Origin: Actinoalloteichus caeruleus DSM 43889
GTDB lineage: Bacteria; Actinomycetota; Actinomycetes; Mycobacteriales; Pseudonocardiaceae
Length of the DNA stretch: 64,000 nt
Assembly: GCF_000429185.2 (NCBI RefSeq)
Contig: NZ_AUBJ02000001.1
Span: 806,001-870,000 of the forward strand
Reading direction: 5' to 3'
Made by a program: the position numbers and the translations under genes. Every line of letters begins with the position of its first letter. Position 1 is the stretch's first letter. Below, piece after piece: positions 9,530 through 18,322 of the stretch. Below the pieces are notes generated by a model. It ran no database searches and was not told where the DNA came from. It saw only the letters and a list, made by a program, of their open reading frames with translations.

Positions 9530-10374
9530 CCGTTCGCTGAGCGGCATCGCCGGTCGTCGCCTTCGAGCCGCCCAGCGCGGAGCGGTGGCGGCGACGTCCG
9601 CACCGGGTGCGGGGGTCCAGGCGTTCCCACACCCGGTGCCACCCGCCGATCTCCGCCCGTTCCCACCGGAGGCGCCCGCCGACGCGCTCGCCGGTCCCGG
9701 CTGACCTCGGCCGCCCAGGCTCCTCACGGAACCGGCGATGCGCTCCTCGGTTTCGGGGTCCCACCGAGCCCGCTCCACCGCCCGCCGCGTGTCGCCCACG
9801 TCACCCGGCACGTGGCGCCGCGCGCCGCCGAGGCGTGAGCACGCGGCGCCACCCGGCTGGGCGGCGCCTCCGCGGCCGCACCGGTTCCGCGCTCCGCGAC
9901 GGGGCGCACCGATCCGCGTTCGCTCCGAGCGCTCTCCGCGCACGGGAAGCCACCACCGGGCCATCGTGGGGTGGCCCGCCGGCTGGCGGCGGAATGGCGC
10001 CCGCCGGGTGGGGCGCGGTGTCCCGAGCCCAGCCGGAGCCATCGAAGGAGGCTCCGGGCCGACGGCTGGCGAGTTCGCGCGCCGTCACACTCGCGGCGCG
10101 CGTTCCGCGGGACGGCCACCGCGTCGGGTTCGACCCACGACGAGGCGACCACGGTCCGCTCAGCCCGTCGAAGAGGAGGGCGCGCCGCCACCCCGCCCCG
10201 TGACCGCGTCGAGCCGGTGGTCCGGCCCTCACTCCCGCACCACGCGTCCAGCTCCGCACCAGCAACCGCTCAGGCGAGGCGAGGAGACTCGGCGTGGATC
10301 GCGCGCGGCCTGGACCGCGCACCCGCCCTCACCCAGTGGACGAGCCAGACCGGCGGCGACAGCGAGTCACCGAG

Positions 10375-10418
10375 GTCTCACCCAAACAGGTGAGACTGAC
10401 CGGTGGTGACGCGGTCAG
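10375..10418. repeat. Two consecutive perfect inverted repeats
   Basis: GTCTCACC and GGTGAGAC form an 8-bp stem with a 6-nt loop (10375-10396). Sharing its last base, CTGACCG and CGGTCAG form a 7-bp stem with a 9-nt loop (10396-10418). They lie about 210 bases upstream of the small gene at 10629 and could be a regulator site or RNA structure. Confidence 0.6.
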
Positions 10419-10628
10419 ACCGCCCCACGTCTCCCACTATCCGTAGCCATCTCCGTAGTTTCCCCGCTGTCCTCGGCGCGTGTCCGCGAGAAGGTGGAAC
10501 ACGTCGACGAGCAGCGGCTGGCCCACCCCGACAGCGGTCAGCGAGACGGGAGCCCGTCGCGGTCGCGGAACGACAGAAGCCGGTTCATTCTTGCGCCAGA
10601 CGACGGCGTAGGGGAGGGGAGCCTTCCG

Positions 10629-10802
10629 ATGCACGTGGACTCCACCACACAGCCGTGCCCCCGGTGTGTGGGGCCCACAGTCCTGGTCACCGACCGCTCC
10701 GGCCGCCGCTGGCTGCACGTCGGCACCTGGCAGCCCCACTGCGGCCAACCCTCGTGGGTCAGGGCGAGCGAGCACTCCGCGACCCCCGCCGGCGCCCGGT
10801 GA
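10629..10802 (+). CDS. Tiny Cys/His-rich protein (CPRC motif), unknown
   Basis: A 57-residue frame starts at an ATG preceded by a strong GGAGGGGAG ribosome-binding sequence. It has one CPRC knuckle (about residues 10-13) and an HCGQP segment (about residues 37-41), separated by a short strand-turn-strand (TVLVTDRSGRRWLHVGTW). Four residues of this pattern could bind one zinc ion, like a zinc ribbon. I do not recognise a named family. Support is the ribosome-binding site, the Cys pair and codon use; it is short enough to be spurious. Confidence 0.5.
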   Translation: MHVDSTTQPCPRCVGPTVLVTDRSGRRWLHVGTWQPHCGQPSWVRASEHSATPAGAR

Positions 10803-11032
10803 CCAACCGGCGACTTGGGTACCCGGCCCGCGTCCCGCACGAACGATGAGCCCCGCCGGTCGCGCCACGGCCGGTTGACTTCCCACCCTCCGAACCCCGA
10901 TCCGCCCCGCCCCGCTGGTGCGCTCCCCCCGACAGAGCACCAGCCCGCCGGTTCCCCCGACGCCCGGACCCCGACCCGAGGCGTTCCGGCGGCCGGGCGG
11001 GCCGCGCCGCCGCCAGCGGCGCGCCGGGACGA

Positions 11033-11071
11033 CCGGGGGCGTCCGGTGCCTGGCTACCCGGACGCCCCCGG
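11033..11071 (-). terminator. Strong hairpin at the end of the LuxR-STAND gene
   Basis: A perfect 13-bp stem (CCGGGGGCGTCCG and its complement) with a 13-nt loop overlaps the last codons and stop of the minus-strand regulator. It probably ends that transcript. Confidence 0.7.
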
Positions 11072-13384
11072 CCCATCACCGCCGTGGGAGCGCTCCGCCA
11101 CCCAGGAGGCGATCTGCGTCCTCGACCGGAATCCCAGCTTGCCGAGGATGTGCTCGACGTGCGTCTCAGCGGTCCGCCTGCTGATCACCAGCCGCTCGGC
11201 GACCGCCCGGTTCGACAGGCCCTCCGCCACCAGCCGCGCCACCTCCCACTCCCGCCTGGTGAGGACGACCGGGTCGCGCCCCGACTCGCGCCGGGCGCGC
11301 TGCCGTCCCAAGGCGTAGTCCACCGCCTCGGCGAGGTCGAAGCGCTCGCCGCGCGCGGCGGCGGCGTCGAACCGCCGGGAGCCCAACGCCGCGAACGACC
11401 TCTCCTCGCACTCGCGGTGCCACCGCACGTACGGGGCGAGTTCGAAGAGGTAGACCCCCAACGGGCGCCACAGCCGCCTGCTCGCGCCCAACAGGACCGC
11501 GGCCCGCTGGTGCTCCCCGCGCGCCGCCGCCACCCAGGCCAGCAGCTCCAACGAGTGGACGATGCCGAGGACGTCGCCGAAACCCTGCTTGATCTCCACG
11601 CAGCGGCGGATGTCGTCCGAGATCGAGGCCAGCTCCCCGGAAGCCCACTGGGCGAGGGCCTTCACCCACAGTGACCAGGACAGGCACCACTCGTCGCCGT
11701 GCTCGTCGGAGAGGCGAATCGCCTCCTCGCACAGCCGCACCGCCTGACCGGCGTCCCCCGCGAGCAGGGAGGTCACCGCGAGGTTCGGCAGGGACATGAC
11801 CGTCAGCCCCGGCCACCGGCCGTCCGCGCGCCCGTCCTGGACGGCACGGGCCAGGTGCTCCTCGGCGATCTGGAGGCGCTCGTCCAACATCGCGCTGGTG
11901 CCGACCGAGTGGTCGACGTAGTGCAGGGCGTCGGCGTCCCCCGACTCCCGGGCCTCCTCGGCGGCACGCCAGGCACGGGCGAAACCGGTCGCGGTCTCAC
12001 CCTGCATCGCGGTGACCATCCCGGCGATGGACAACGCGTGGATCCGGTCGTGGCTCGGCGTCTCGTCCTCGGCGAGGAGGCTGTCCAGCCAGTGGCGACC
12101 GTCCCGGAGCTGGCCTCGGGCGATCCAGAAGAACGCCAGGACCGCGGCCAGCCGTTGACCGGTCCTGGCCTCGCCGGGCTCGGTGCGGCAGAAGTCCAGC
12201 GCGGCCCACAGGTTGAACTGGTCAGCGCCGAGCTTCGCGATCCGGTCCCGTTGCCCGGGGCCGAACCACTCCTCGGCGTCCCGGCTGACCACCCCCAGGT
12301 AGTGGTCGCGGTGACGTCGCCGGAGGCTTCGGAGCCGGGGCCCGTCCAGGTGCTCCCGACCGAACTCGCGGATCGACTCCAGCAGCCGGTACCTGGCCTC
12401 GGCGCCGCCCGTGCTCCACTCCCGGCTCAGCACGGAGCGGTCGACCAGGCCCGCGAGCGCGCCGAACACCTCTTCCCGGGGGAGGCCGTCCCCCGAGCAC
12501 ACCTCCTCGGCCGACCTGAGCTCGAACGCCCCCGCGAAGACGGAGAGCCGGGCCCACAGCTCCCGTTCCCGGTCGTCGCAGAGGTCGTAGCTCCACTCGA
12601 TCGCCGCCCGCAAGGTCTGGTGACGAGGCAACGCCGAGCGGTCCCCACCGGTCAGCAAGGCGTACCGGTCCTCCAACCTGGCCAGCACCTGGTGCACCGA
12701 GAGGGTGCGCATCCGCCCGGCCGCCAGCTCGATGGCCAGCGGCAGGCCGTCGAGCTGGCGGCACAGCCGCACCACCGCGTCCCGGTTGCCCTCGTCGACC
12801 CGGAATCCGGGGAGGACGGCGGCCGCGCGCTGTTCGAACAACAGGACCGCCTCCCGCTGACCGGCCCCCGCCCGGCCCGAACGGGGGACGTCGAGCGGGG
12901 GAACCGGCCAGATGTGCTCACCCGCCACCCGCAGTGGCTCCCTGCTCGTCGCCAGCACGCGGACCTCGGGTGCCTCCGCCAGCACCTCCGCGACGAGGGT
13001 CCCGCACTCCTCGACGAACCGGTCGCAGCCGTCGAGGACCAACAGGAGCCGACGTCCCCGCAGATGGGACAGCAGGGCCTCCCGAGGGCTTCGCCCCGAC
13101 TGGTCGAAGACGCCCAGTTCCGCGCTGACCTCGGTGTCCAACAGCGAGGCGTCGGTGAGCCGGTCGAGGTCGACCAGCCAACACCCGTCCGGGAACGCCC
13201 GTTGCAGCCGGCGCGCCACCGAGATGGCCAGCCTCGACTTCCCGACCCCGCCCACCCCGGTCAGGGTGACCAGCCGCGACGTGGCCAGCAGCTTCCTGAC
13301 CTGGCTGACCGCCTGCCGCCGTCCCACGAAGCTCGTCGTGTCGTCGGGAACCCGGCCCGATCGCGGCAGCGCGGCGCTGCTCAC
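11054..13384 (-). CDS. Large ATP-binding LuxR-family regulator (STAND type)
   Basis: A 776-residue regulator. A Walker A motif (GVGGVGKSRLA, about residues 40-50) and Walker B (LLLVLDGCD) lie in an NB-ARC/AAA-like domain that includes the TSREPL sensor segment. A winged-helix linker and a long TPR-like helical region follow. The C-terminus is a LuxR helix-turn-helix (LTRREWEVARLVAEGLSNRAV, about 708-765). Such proteins bind ATP and an inducer and then activate promoters. I chose the GTG preceded by GGGGGAG; an upstream in-frame extension has no domain content. It lies 91 bp downstream of the beta-propeller gene on the same strand, so both may be read from the promoter near 14.5 kb. Confidence 0.88.
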   Translation of the reverse strand: MSSAALPRSGRVPDDTTSFVGRRQAVSQVRKLLATSRLVTLTGVGGVGKSRLAISVARRLQRAFPDGCWLVDLDRLTDASLLDTEVSAELGVFDQSGRSPREALLSHLRGRRLLLVLDGCDRFVEECGTLVAEVLAEAPEVRVLATSREPLRVAGEHIWPVPPLDVPRSGRAGAGQREAVLLFEQRAAAVLPGFRVDEGNRDAVVRLCRQLDGLPLAIELAAGRMRTLSVHQVLARLEDRYALLTGGDRSALPRHQTLRAAIEWSYDLCDDRERELWARLSVFAGAFELRSAEEVCSGDGLPREEVFGALAGLVDRSVLSREWSTGGAEARYRLLESIREFGREHLDGPRLRSLRRRHRDHYLGVVSRDAEEWFGPGQRDRIAKLGADQFNLWAALDFCRTEPGEARTGQRLAAVLAFFWIARGQLRDGRHWLDSLLAEDETPSHDRIHALSIAGMVTAMQGETATGFARAWRAAEEARESGDADALHYVDHSVGTSAMLDERLQIAEEHLARAVQDGRADGRWPGLTVMSLPNLAVTSLLAGDAGQAVRLCEEAIRLSDEHGDEWCLSWSLWVKALAQWASGELASISDDIRRCVEIKQGFGDVLGIVHSLELLAWVAAARGEHQRAAVLLGASRRLWRPLGVYLFELAPYVRWHRECEERSFAALGSRRFDAAAARGERFDLAEAVDYALGRQRARRESGRDPVVLTRREWEVARLVAEGLSNRAVAERLVISRRTAETHVEHILGKLGFRSRTQIASWVAERSHGGDGPGASG

Positions 13385-13475
13385 CGTCTCCCCCGTCCAC
13401 CGCACATGGCTGACCGCCCACCTCGTCCGTCCTGGTACTCCAGGGTGCGACAGGGTGGGGGTGCCCGCCACCGGC

Positions 13476-14468
13476 CTAGCCGCGTTGCCTCGGCAGCAAC
13501 GCCGAGCAGTCCGGCTCCGTCCTGGTCGGGAAACCTCCGACGATCTCGCGCGCCTCGAGGTCGAGGACGCTGATCCTGTTGTCACCCATCTGGGAGATGT
13601 AGGCGATCGGCTGGTCGGGGTGGAAGGACACCGCCGACGGGGGGCCGGAGAGCGGGATCCGCTCGATCGGTCGGAGGTCCCCGGTCAGCAGGAGAACGCT
13701 GTTCCCGGCCACGTCGGTCATCAGCAGCTCGTCGTCGGACACCGTGTACACCCGCAGCGGGTCCCCCTCGACGCTCACGGACTCCCGGACCTCCAGGGTG
13801 TCGGCGTCCACCGCCACCAGCTCGGCGCTCCGCCGGGACCCGACGTACAGGGTGCGTTCGTCCTGGCTGAGGCAACTCCCCTCCGGCATCAGGCCCGGGT
13901 TCATCAACTCGGGACCCGCGGTCGGGTCCTGCGGGCGGACCAGGCTCACCGTGTGGGACAACAGGCCCGTCACGTACGCCCGACTGCCGTCCCGGGTGAG
14001 GGAGAACAGGTGCGTCTTCACTCCTCCGGTCGGCACCGCCCTGCTCGGCGCGGTGTCCCGCTCGGGCTCGTCGAAGCCGAGCAGGACGGCCGAGGACTCG
14101 CTCAGCGCCCACAACCGGTCCTCGGAGTCCAACCGGACACCGTGGATCCGGTGGAAGGGCTGCGTGTCGATGGTGCGGACCAACTCGCGGGCCACCAGGT
14201 CCACCACGCACACCGCGGAACCCCCGGCACCCGAGTCCGAGGACATCCGCACGCCGTAGTGGCCGACGTAGGCGAGACGCCGACGGGAGTCCACCACCAT
14301 CTCGTGCGGAAACGCCGGAAGCTCGACGGTGCCTACCCGACGTCCCGTGCCCGTGTCGTAGAAGCTGAGCGCGTGGCTCCCCTTCTCGACCAGAACGAGG
14401 ACGTCGTCGTCCGGGGACCCCCTCCCGGCGTCCGCCGTCGCTTCGACCCTGTCCAGCGCATCGAGCAC
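13476..14468 (-). CDS. YncE-like beta-propeller protein
   Basis: A 330-residue protein built of repeated four-stranded blades, e.g. DVLVLVEKGSHALSFYDTGTGRRVG, RTLYVGSRRSAELVAVDADTLEV and IAYISQMGDNRISVLDLEARE. This is the seven-bladed YVTN/YncE or lactonase-like fold. No signal peptide or lipobox is visible, so it is probably cytoplasmic. The GTG start has an ideal GGGAGG ribosome-binding site five bases away, and a promoter-like pair lies just upstream. Substrate unknown. Its position upstream of the LuxR-STAND gene suggests it might sense or bind a ligand for that regulator, but this is inference. Confidence 0.78.
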   Translation of the reverse strand: MLDALDRVEATADAGRGSPDDDVLVLVEKGSHALSFYDTGTGRRVGTVELPAFPHEMVVDSRRRLAYVGHYGVRMSSDSGAGGSAVCVVDLVARELVRTIDTQPFHRIHGVRLDSEDRLWALSESSAVLLGFDEPERDTAPSRAVPTGGVKTHLFSLTRDGSRAYVTGLLSHTVSLVRPQDPTAGPELMNPGLMPEGSCLSQDERTLYVGSRRSAELVAVDADTLEVRESVSVEGDPLRVYTVSDDELLMTDVAGNSVLLLTGDLRPIERIPLSGPPSAVSFHPDQPIAYISQMGDNRISVLDLEAREIVGGFPTRTEPDCSALLPRQRG

Positions 14469-15538
14469 AACTGCCTCCCACGAAGAGCACTCCCTGGAGG
14501 GGCACACTATGCGTAGACGAGCCGTGACCCAATGAACGACAGGGGAATTCGTCGGACCTTCCTCGGGACGACCCTGAGCGGCCGAGTCGCGGTCCCGAGC
14601 GGCCCGGCACGCACCGTCACCGGTGCCATACCGGCCTGCCGGGTTCGCCTTCCCACCGCGCTTTTCCGTTCCCCCGCGCACACGGGTCCCCTCCCGCTGA
14701 TCCGTTGCGTACGGCCAGGTCAGGCCACCTGCCCATCCTCGGACGAGTTCGCGAGGATGTCGCGGGCGAAACGCAGGGGAAAAGTCCCCACCCCCGCGAA
14801 CACGCCCGGGCGGCACGCACCGTGATGTCGCGGCCTACGGAACCGAGGGCCGACCGGAATCGAGGGACGGCGTGGTTTTCCCGGGGGCCCGACGGCGTGT
14901 CGCCGAATGCGCGCCACATCGCGCCGCCCCGCCGCCGGCGGGCCCCAGCCCGTTCTTCCCGCGAACGCCACTACTCCATGAGGTCGCATTGTCACGAAGT
15001 GCGTTGTTCTCGGCGCCGTGATCGGTGATAGTCGAGTTGTCCGGACCGGGTGATCCCGGTCGGCACGAATCCGGGGAGGGGAGGACTGGGATCCGGACCG
15101 CCGCCGGTATCGGGGCGGGGAGCCCCGTTCCACCTGGCGACCACCCCCCGGACGCGGTTTCGGCGTCGGCTTCCCCCGACCGGCTCCGACCGTTCGCACG
15201 GGCACGGCTCGGGGGAGGCGAACCGATGGACCACTTCCCACGGCAGGCGGCTATTCAGGACCAGGCGACAGCGGAACCCCGTGACCTCCGCCGGTGGCGA
15301 CGTCCCACGACGTCCCCCGCGTCCCGGCGACGCGGGAGGGCAGGTCGTGGATTCCGCCCTGTGCTCGTCCCGGGTGCCTGTCACCCGCCGAACCCCGGGT
15401 CCGGCCCCACCCGTCCACCGACCGGACGAGGCACCGCCGTCCCCGCACGCGGCCCCTCCGATCATCTCGGACACCGGCGAGCGACGACGTACCTGGCGTT
15501 GACAGGCACGCAGCAGTACCGAATCCAGGAGGCAACCG
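14469..15538. other. 1.07-kb divergent gap before the YcaO gene
   Basis: Besides the candidate minus-strand promoter, I find no supported gene. A frame from ATG 15227 with a GGGGGAGG upstream sequence runs into the YcaO start, but its composition does not resemble a RiPP precursor or a conserved protein. No clear plus-strand promoter stands out. Confidence 0.5.
14504..14532 (-). promoter_or_regulatory. Candidate promoter for the propeller/LuxR genes
   Basis: On the minus strand TTGGGT and TAGTGT are separated by 17 bases, placing a transcription start about 30 bases before the GTG start of the propeller gene. Both boxes are imperfect matches to the housekeeping consensus. Confidence 0.38.
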
Positions 15539-16774
15539 ATGACGACGGGTGAACCGACCACCACCGCTGCGGGACGCCTCGCACGACCCCGGCCGGTCTC
15601 GTGGCCGGTGCAGGTGTTCCGCCCCTTCCCCGACTGCGACAACGTGGTGTTCGCGCGTACCGCGGCGCGGACGGACGCGTTCGGACCGACCTCGGCGGCG
15701 GCGGGTGCTCCCGTGGTGATCGGCTCCGCCGCCGGGCCCTCCGCCGACGACGCGACGCCGAGAGCCCGCTCGGAACTGCTGGAGCGGATGCAGAACATCC
15801 TGTCCGCCCGGGTCGAGGAGCAGCGAGCGGACATCGTCGCCAGCTTCGACGAGCTGCGCAGGTCCGGCAGGCTGGCCCTCGACCCGCTCTCCTGGCCGGA
15901 GATCACCGATCCCGGCTGGCGGCAGTCCCTGATGCTGTGGGTGCGGGGTTTCTCCCTGATCGAGGGGGACGAGGTGTTGGTGCCAGCCTCGGCGGTCTTC
16001 CTCCGGCACCGTCCCCCACCCCAGTGCCGGGGCCTGCTGTTGGCCGGGTCACCGGGGTTGGCCGCCCACCAGGACCCGATCAGCGCCGTCCGGCACGCCG
16101 CGCTGGAGATCCTGGAGCGCGACCTACTGGCCCGGGCCTGGTACGACGGCGCGGAACGGATGGTGCTGCCCGACACCTTCGTCCCGGAGGATCTGCGACG
16201 GCCGATCAGCACCCTGGAGCTCCGCTGCACGGCCTTCCTCATCCCCGGTCCGGAGGGCAGCGGGTGCGTCGCCGTCGCGCTCACCGACGCGGAGGGCGGC
16301 CGGCAGAGCTTCGGCGCGAGGGCGGTCCCCACCCTCGACGACGAGAGCCTGGTCTCCGCGGTCGGGGTCGCCGTCTACGAGGCCCTGATGGTGCGGTGGA
16401 GCATGCGCACCGGCGCGGCGGCCGCGGCGCTCGCCGCCCTCCGGGGGCGGGCCGACCGGGCTCCGCTGGATCCGATCCAGCACTCGGTGCACGCCTACCA
16501 CCACCAGAACTCCCTGGCCGTCCTCCTCGAGGGCAGCACCCCGTACGAGCCGGGCTGGATCGAGGAACTCGACCAGCCCGGGCCGGAGGTCACCTCGGTG
16601 CTGGCCGAGTACGGAGGGGACGACGTCGTGGCGGTACCCACCACGCTCGACCTGCCCATGAACCGCGACACGGTGGTGATGCGGGTGGTCGCGCCGGCCG
16701 TTCGTCGGCTGCCGGCGGACGAACGGACGGAGTCCGCGCTGCACCCGGACGCCCCGCCTCACCCGTTCGGGTGA
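15539..16774 (+). CDS. Stand-alone YcaO-domain protein
   Basis: A 411-residue protein with the YcaO hallmarks. An ATP-site block is SAAGPSADDATPRARSELLERM (about residues 61-84), with the A-x-S-E-x-x-E-R pattern. A second block is ALEILERDLLARAWY (about 188-202), with E-x-x-E-R-D. The C-terminal tail is proline-rich (PHPFG), as in cyclodehydratases. YcaO enzymes use ATP to activate backbone amides, forming azolines, thioamides or amidines in RiPPs. No E1/ocin-ThiF-like partner, TfuA, dehydrogenase or obvious precursor peptide lies beside it. The ATG has an AGGAGG ribosome-binding site. Strong hairpins at the stop make it look monocistronic. Substrate unknown. Confidence 0.78.
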   Translation: MTTGEPTTTAAGRLARPRPVSWPVQVFRPFPDCDNVVFARTAARTDAFGPTSAAAGAPVVIGSAAGPSADDATPRARSELLERMQNILSARVEEQRADIVASFDELRRSGRLALDPLSWPEITDPGWRQSLMLWVRGFSLIEGDEVLVPASAVFLRHRPPPQCRGLLLAGSPGLAAHQDPISAVRHAALEILERDLLARAWYDGAERMVLPDTFVPEDLRRPISTLELRCTAFLIPGPEGSGCVAVALTDAEGGRQSFGARAVPTLDDESLVSAVGVAVYEALMVRWSMRTGAAAAALAALRGRADRAPLDPIQHSVHAYHHQNSLAVLLEGSTPYEPGWIEELDQPGPEVTSVLAEYGGDDVVAVPTTLDLPMNRDTVVMRVVAPAVRRLPADERTESALHPDAPPHPFG

Positions 16775-16801
16775 GCAGGGGGCCGACGTGGGTCGGCTCC
16801 C
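16758..16801 (+). terminator. Double hairpin ending the YcaO transcript
   Basis: CTCACCC/GGGTGAG (7 bp, tetraloop) overlaps the stop codon. It is followed at 16778-16801 by a 10-bp stem with one G-U pair (GGGGGCCGAC / GTCGGCTCCC). Together they should separate YcaO transcription from the downstream oxidoreductases. Confidence 0.6.
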
Positions 16802-17347
16802 GCACGACCTGCCGGACCGACCACCGGTGAGTGGTGGGCCAGCGGGTGGACCGGATGCTCCGACGGGGGACGGGCGCCGCCAGGGACCGGCCGAGGCGGG
16901 CCCGTCGAGGGGATCCTCCGTTCGACGGCTCGGGTCGTCGGCCGTCCGGAACACGACCTGCGCGGACGAACGGACCCCTCGGCTGGTCACGCACAGCTAC
17001 CACGCCGCCGGGTCTTGACCAGCCCAGGTGACGCTCGGTTGACTGGCCCCACCGTCGACGACGCACGCGCACGGACGGCCGAGACGGGACCAGTGACGTG
17101 ATGGAGCCGCGGTGGGTGCTAGTCGGTCCGTGCCCCTCGGCGGCCCCGTCGGCTGCGCCGCGCGCCCGGCGACGCGCCAGGGCGGGGAGTGGTGGCGGTG
17201 GACGCACCCAGAGCCGGCTCCGCGGCTCCCACCGCCACCAGGACGTCCGACGAGGAGGAGTCCCGCACCGCCGGCCCAGTCGACACGGTGACACCACGAC
17301 CCCCAGCCCGGAGCGCGGCCACGGGCGCCGCGTGTGAGGAGGAAGCC
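16802..17347. other. Gap between YcaO and the oxidoreductase pair
   Basis: About 550 bases. An open frame from GTG 17189 is continuous with the Gfo/Idh/MocA gene and would add some 53 low-complexity residues (acidic DEEE, Ala/Pro/Thr-rich). The strong ribosome-binding site at the internal ATG argues that this segment is untranslated. No promoter or peptide could be identified with confidence. Confidence 0.5.
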
Positions 17348-18322
17348 ATGACCGTCTCGGTGGGCATCATCGGAGCAGGGCACCTCGGCACCCGGCACGC
17401 GCTCAACCTGCTCGAACTCGACGAGGCCCGCGTGGTCGCCGTCGCCGACACCGACGTCGCCCGCGCGGCCGACCTCGCCAGACGCTGCGACGCCCAGGCC
17501 CACGTGGACTACCGGGCCCTGCTGGACGATCCGAGCCTGGACGCCGTCTACCTCTGCGTCCCAGCCCACGAGCACGGCGGCCCGGAGCTCGCCGTCCTGG
17601 AACGCTCCCTCGCGCTCTTCGTGGAGCGCCCGCTCGACGTGGACCTGAGCATCGCCGACCGCATCGCCGCCGAGGTGGACGCGCGCGGCGTCGTCACCGC
17701 GACCGGGTGCCGCTGGCGATACCTCGACACCGTCGAACGGGCGGCCGAGGTGCTCGCCGACAACCCGGCGCGGATGGTCATCGGCGGCTGGGCGGCACGC
17801 ACCCACGAGACGGCGTGGTGGGAGGACCAGCGGCGCATGGGCGGTCAACTCATCGAACAGACGAACCAACTGGTCGACCTCTGCCGGCTCCTGGTCGGGG
17901 AGATCGCCCAGGCCTGGGCCGTCGGGCGACCGACCACGTGCCCCCCGGAACCCGACGCCGCCGACACCTCGGCGGTGTCCCTCCGGTTCGCCGGGGGAGC
18001 GGCGGGGAGCTTCGCCGCCACCCCCGCGCCGTCCCCCAACCCCCGCCCCGGTCTGCGCGTCGTCGCGGAAGGGCTCGCGCTCGACCTGCGCAGCACTCAG
18101 CTCCTCGTCGACCACGGTGGGCGGTGCGAGGTCCACGACGCCCAGGCCGACGCCGTGCTGCGCGCCGATCGCGACTTCGTCCGCGCCGTCGGAGGGGAGG
18201 AGAACCGGGTGCGCGCCCCCTACACCGAAACCCTGCGCAGCCACCGCGTCGCCGTGGCCGTGGCCGAGGCGACCCGGACCGGGGGTGCGGCCGACCTCAG
18301 GTGGCACGCCCATGCCCACTGA
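17348..18322 (+). CDS. Gfo/Idh/MocA-family oxidoreductase
   Basis: A 324-residue NAD(P)-dependent sugar/cyclitol-type dehydrogenase. The N-terminal Rossmann fold shows GIIGAGHLGTRHALN (about residues 6-20). The usual E-K-P motif is E-R-P (FVERPLD, about 91-97). The C-terminal domain has GGQLIEQTNQLVDLCRLLVGE. The position normally held by the catalytic histidine (x-x-H-x-x-D) is glutamine here (Q174), so substrate or chemistry may differ. The ATG is preceded by GAGGAGG. The 3' end overlaps the next gene by 11 bases, implying co-translation with the MDR dehydrogenase. Substrate unknown. Confidence 0.8.
   Translation: MTVSVGIIGAGHLGTRHALNLLELDEARVVAVADTDVARAADLARRCDAQAHVDYRALLDDPSLDAVYLCVPAHEHGGPELAVLERSLALFVERPLDVDLSIADRIAAEVDARGVVTATGCRWRYLDTVERAAEVLADNPARMVIGGWAARTHETAWWEDQRRMGGQLIEQTNQLVDLCRLLVGEIAQAWAVGRPTTCPPEPDAADTSAVSLRFAGGAAGSFAATPAPSPNPRPGLRVVAEGLALDLRSTQLLVDHGGRCEVHDAQADAVLRADRDFVRAVGGEENRVRAPYTETLRSHRVAVAVAEATRTGGAADLRWHAHAH

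Larger units (their letters stand above)
9505..10628. other. 1.1-kb gap with two adjacent stem-loops
   Basis: No convincing gene lies here. Open frames exist on both strands but look like GC-driven artefacts with no family similarity. Apart from the hairpin at 9507, the notable structure is a pair of back-to-back inverted repeats at 10375-10418, just before the tiny Cys-rich gene. Confidence 0.6.

Noticed and set aside
10128-10150. GGGTTCGACCC resembling a tRNA T-loop
   Set aside because: No matching T-stem, anticodon arm or acceptor stem can be folded around it.
11085-11096. TGGGAGCGCTCC, close to the CebR operator of cellulose genes
   Set aside because: It lies inside the C-terminal coding part of the LuxR-STAND gene, not before any gene, and follows from the codons used there.
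15498-15526. TTGACA with AATCCA as a YcaO promoter
   Set aside because: The would-be -10 overlaps the ribosome-binding site, leaving no room for a leader.
15227-15552. Small frame with a good ribosome-binding sequence ending over the YcaO start, considered as a RiPP precursor
   Set aside because: About 108 residues, rich in Arg/Pro, codon use poor, no leader/core pattern or repeated Cys/Ser/Thr core.
17189-17347. N-terminal extension of the Gfo/Idh/MocA gene, or a separate acidic peptide
   Set aside because: The internal ATG has a far better ribosome-binding site and begins directly at the Rossmann strand; the extension is low-complexity.
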